This document shows, piece after piece, positions 63,891 through 64,000 of a stretch of 64,000 bases of DNA. The position numbers were made by a program, and so were the translations under genes. The stretch is taken from NCBI GenBank assembly GCA_900316525.1, contig ONDF01000007.1, positions 30,759-94,758 on the forward strand, in the 5' to 3' direction. The notes under the pieces were generated by a model that saw only the letters and a list, made by a program, of their open reading frames with translations, had not been told where the DNA came from and did not search any database. Source of the DNA: an uncultured Bacteroidales bacterium. GTDB lineage: Bacteria; Bacteroidota; Bacteroidia; Bacteroidales; UBA932. Position 1 is the first letter of the stretch, and each line of letters begins with the position of its first letter.

Positions 63891-64000
63891 CACCCGGAAA
63901 AGTTAGGAACGCAGTGTTACGCACCCTTAATAATTACTCTCAGCAGCAGTCTTGGAACCAGCAGGTCCCGAGCGCTTCTGCGTGTGTATAACTCCAGCCT

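Overview
The window is a high-GC chromosomal segment of a Bacteroidales-type bacterium. The evidence is the promoter grammar (TTTG or TTG, 18-21 bases, then TAnnTTTG), start sites mostly without Shine-Dalgarno sequences, a sodium-pumping methylmalonyl-CoA decarboxylase operon, and secreted GH92, GH106 and glucuronoyl-esterase-like enzymes. An uncultured gut or rumen lineage is an inference. I saw no rRNA, tRNA, CRISPR array or intact insertion sequence.

Layout. 3-12395: four large tandem genes of unknown function (the first cut by the window edge). 12396-12897: an AT-rich gap with promoters, a possible structured RNA and a terminator. 12898-16125: GH106 glycosidase. 16108-21200 (minus): Na+-translocating decarboxylase operon with a lamin-tail/OadG fusion, plus a lipoate-protein ligase. 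21307-26819: YebC, a membrane TPR protein, recF-dciA, a lytic transglycosylase and an acyl-CoA synthetase. 26875-36313 (minus): a complete UMP operon pyrC-carA-carB-pyrK-pyrD-pyrF-pyrE-pyrB with a leader that looks like a UTP attenuator. 36581-48192 (plus): purine operon purE-purL-purC-purF-purM-purN-purH-purD-folD, followed by a serine hydrolase. 49745-54728: two secreted esterases and a GH92 mannosidase. 54805-59521 (minus): OhrR-like regulator with glutathione peroxidase, Na/Pi cotransporter, aldo-keto reductase, flavin reductase and a ZIP-transporter fragment. 59592-61496 (minus): cysK-cysE behind a cysteine-rich leader peptide and attenuator. 61577-63807: a sodium:solute symporter and a DUF2490-like protein.

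How it works together. The pyrimidine and purine operons sit back to back with divergent promoters and together make UMP and IMP; folD supplies one-carbon units. The glutaminase domains of both CarA and PurF have lost their catalytic residues while PurL keeps its own, which suggests that these two entry reactions use free ammonia.

Most notable findings: (1) a classical cysteine-codon attenuator upstream of cysK, with four alternative pairing segments; (2) a pyrBI-style attenuator in the pyr leader; (3) the two degenerate glutaminases; (4) the unknown four-gene cassette; (5) a PyrB carrying only the zinc domain of PyrI.
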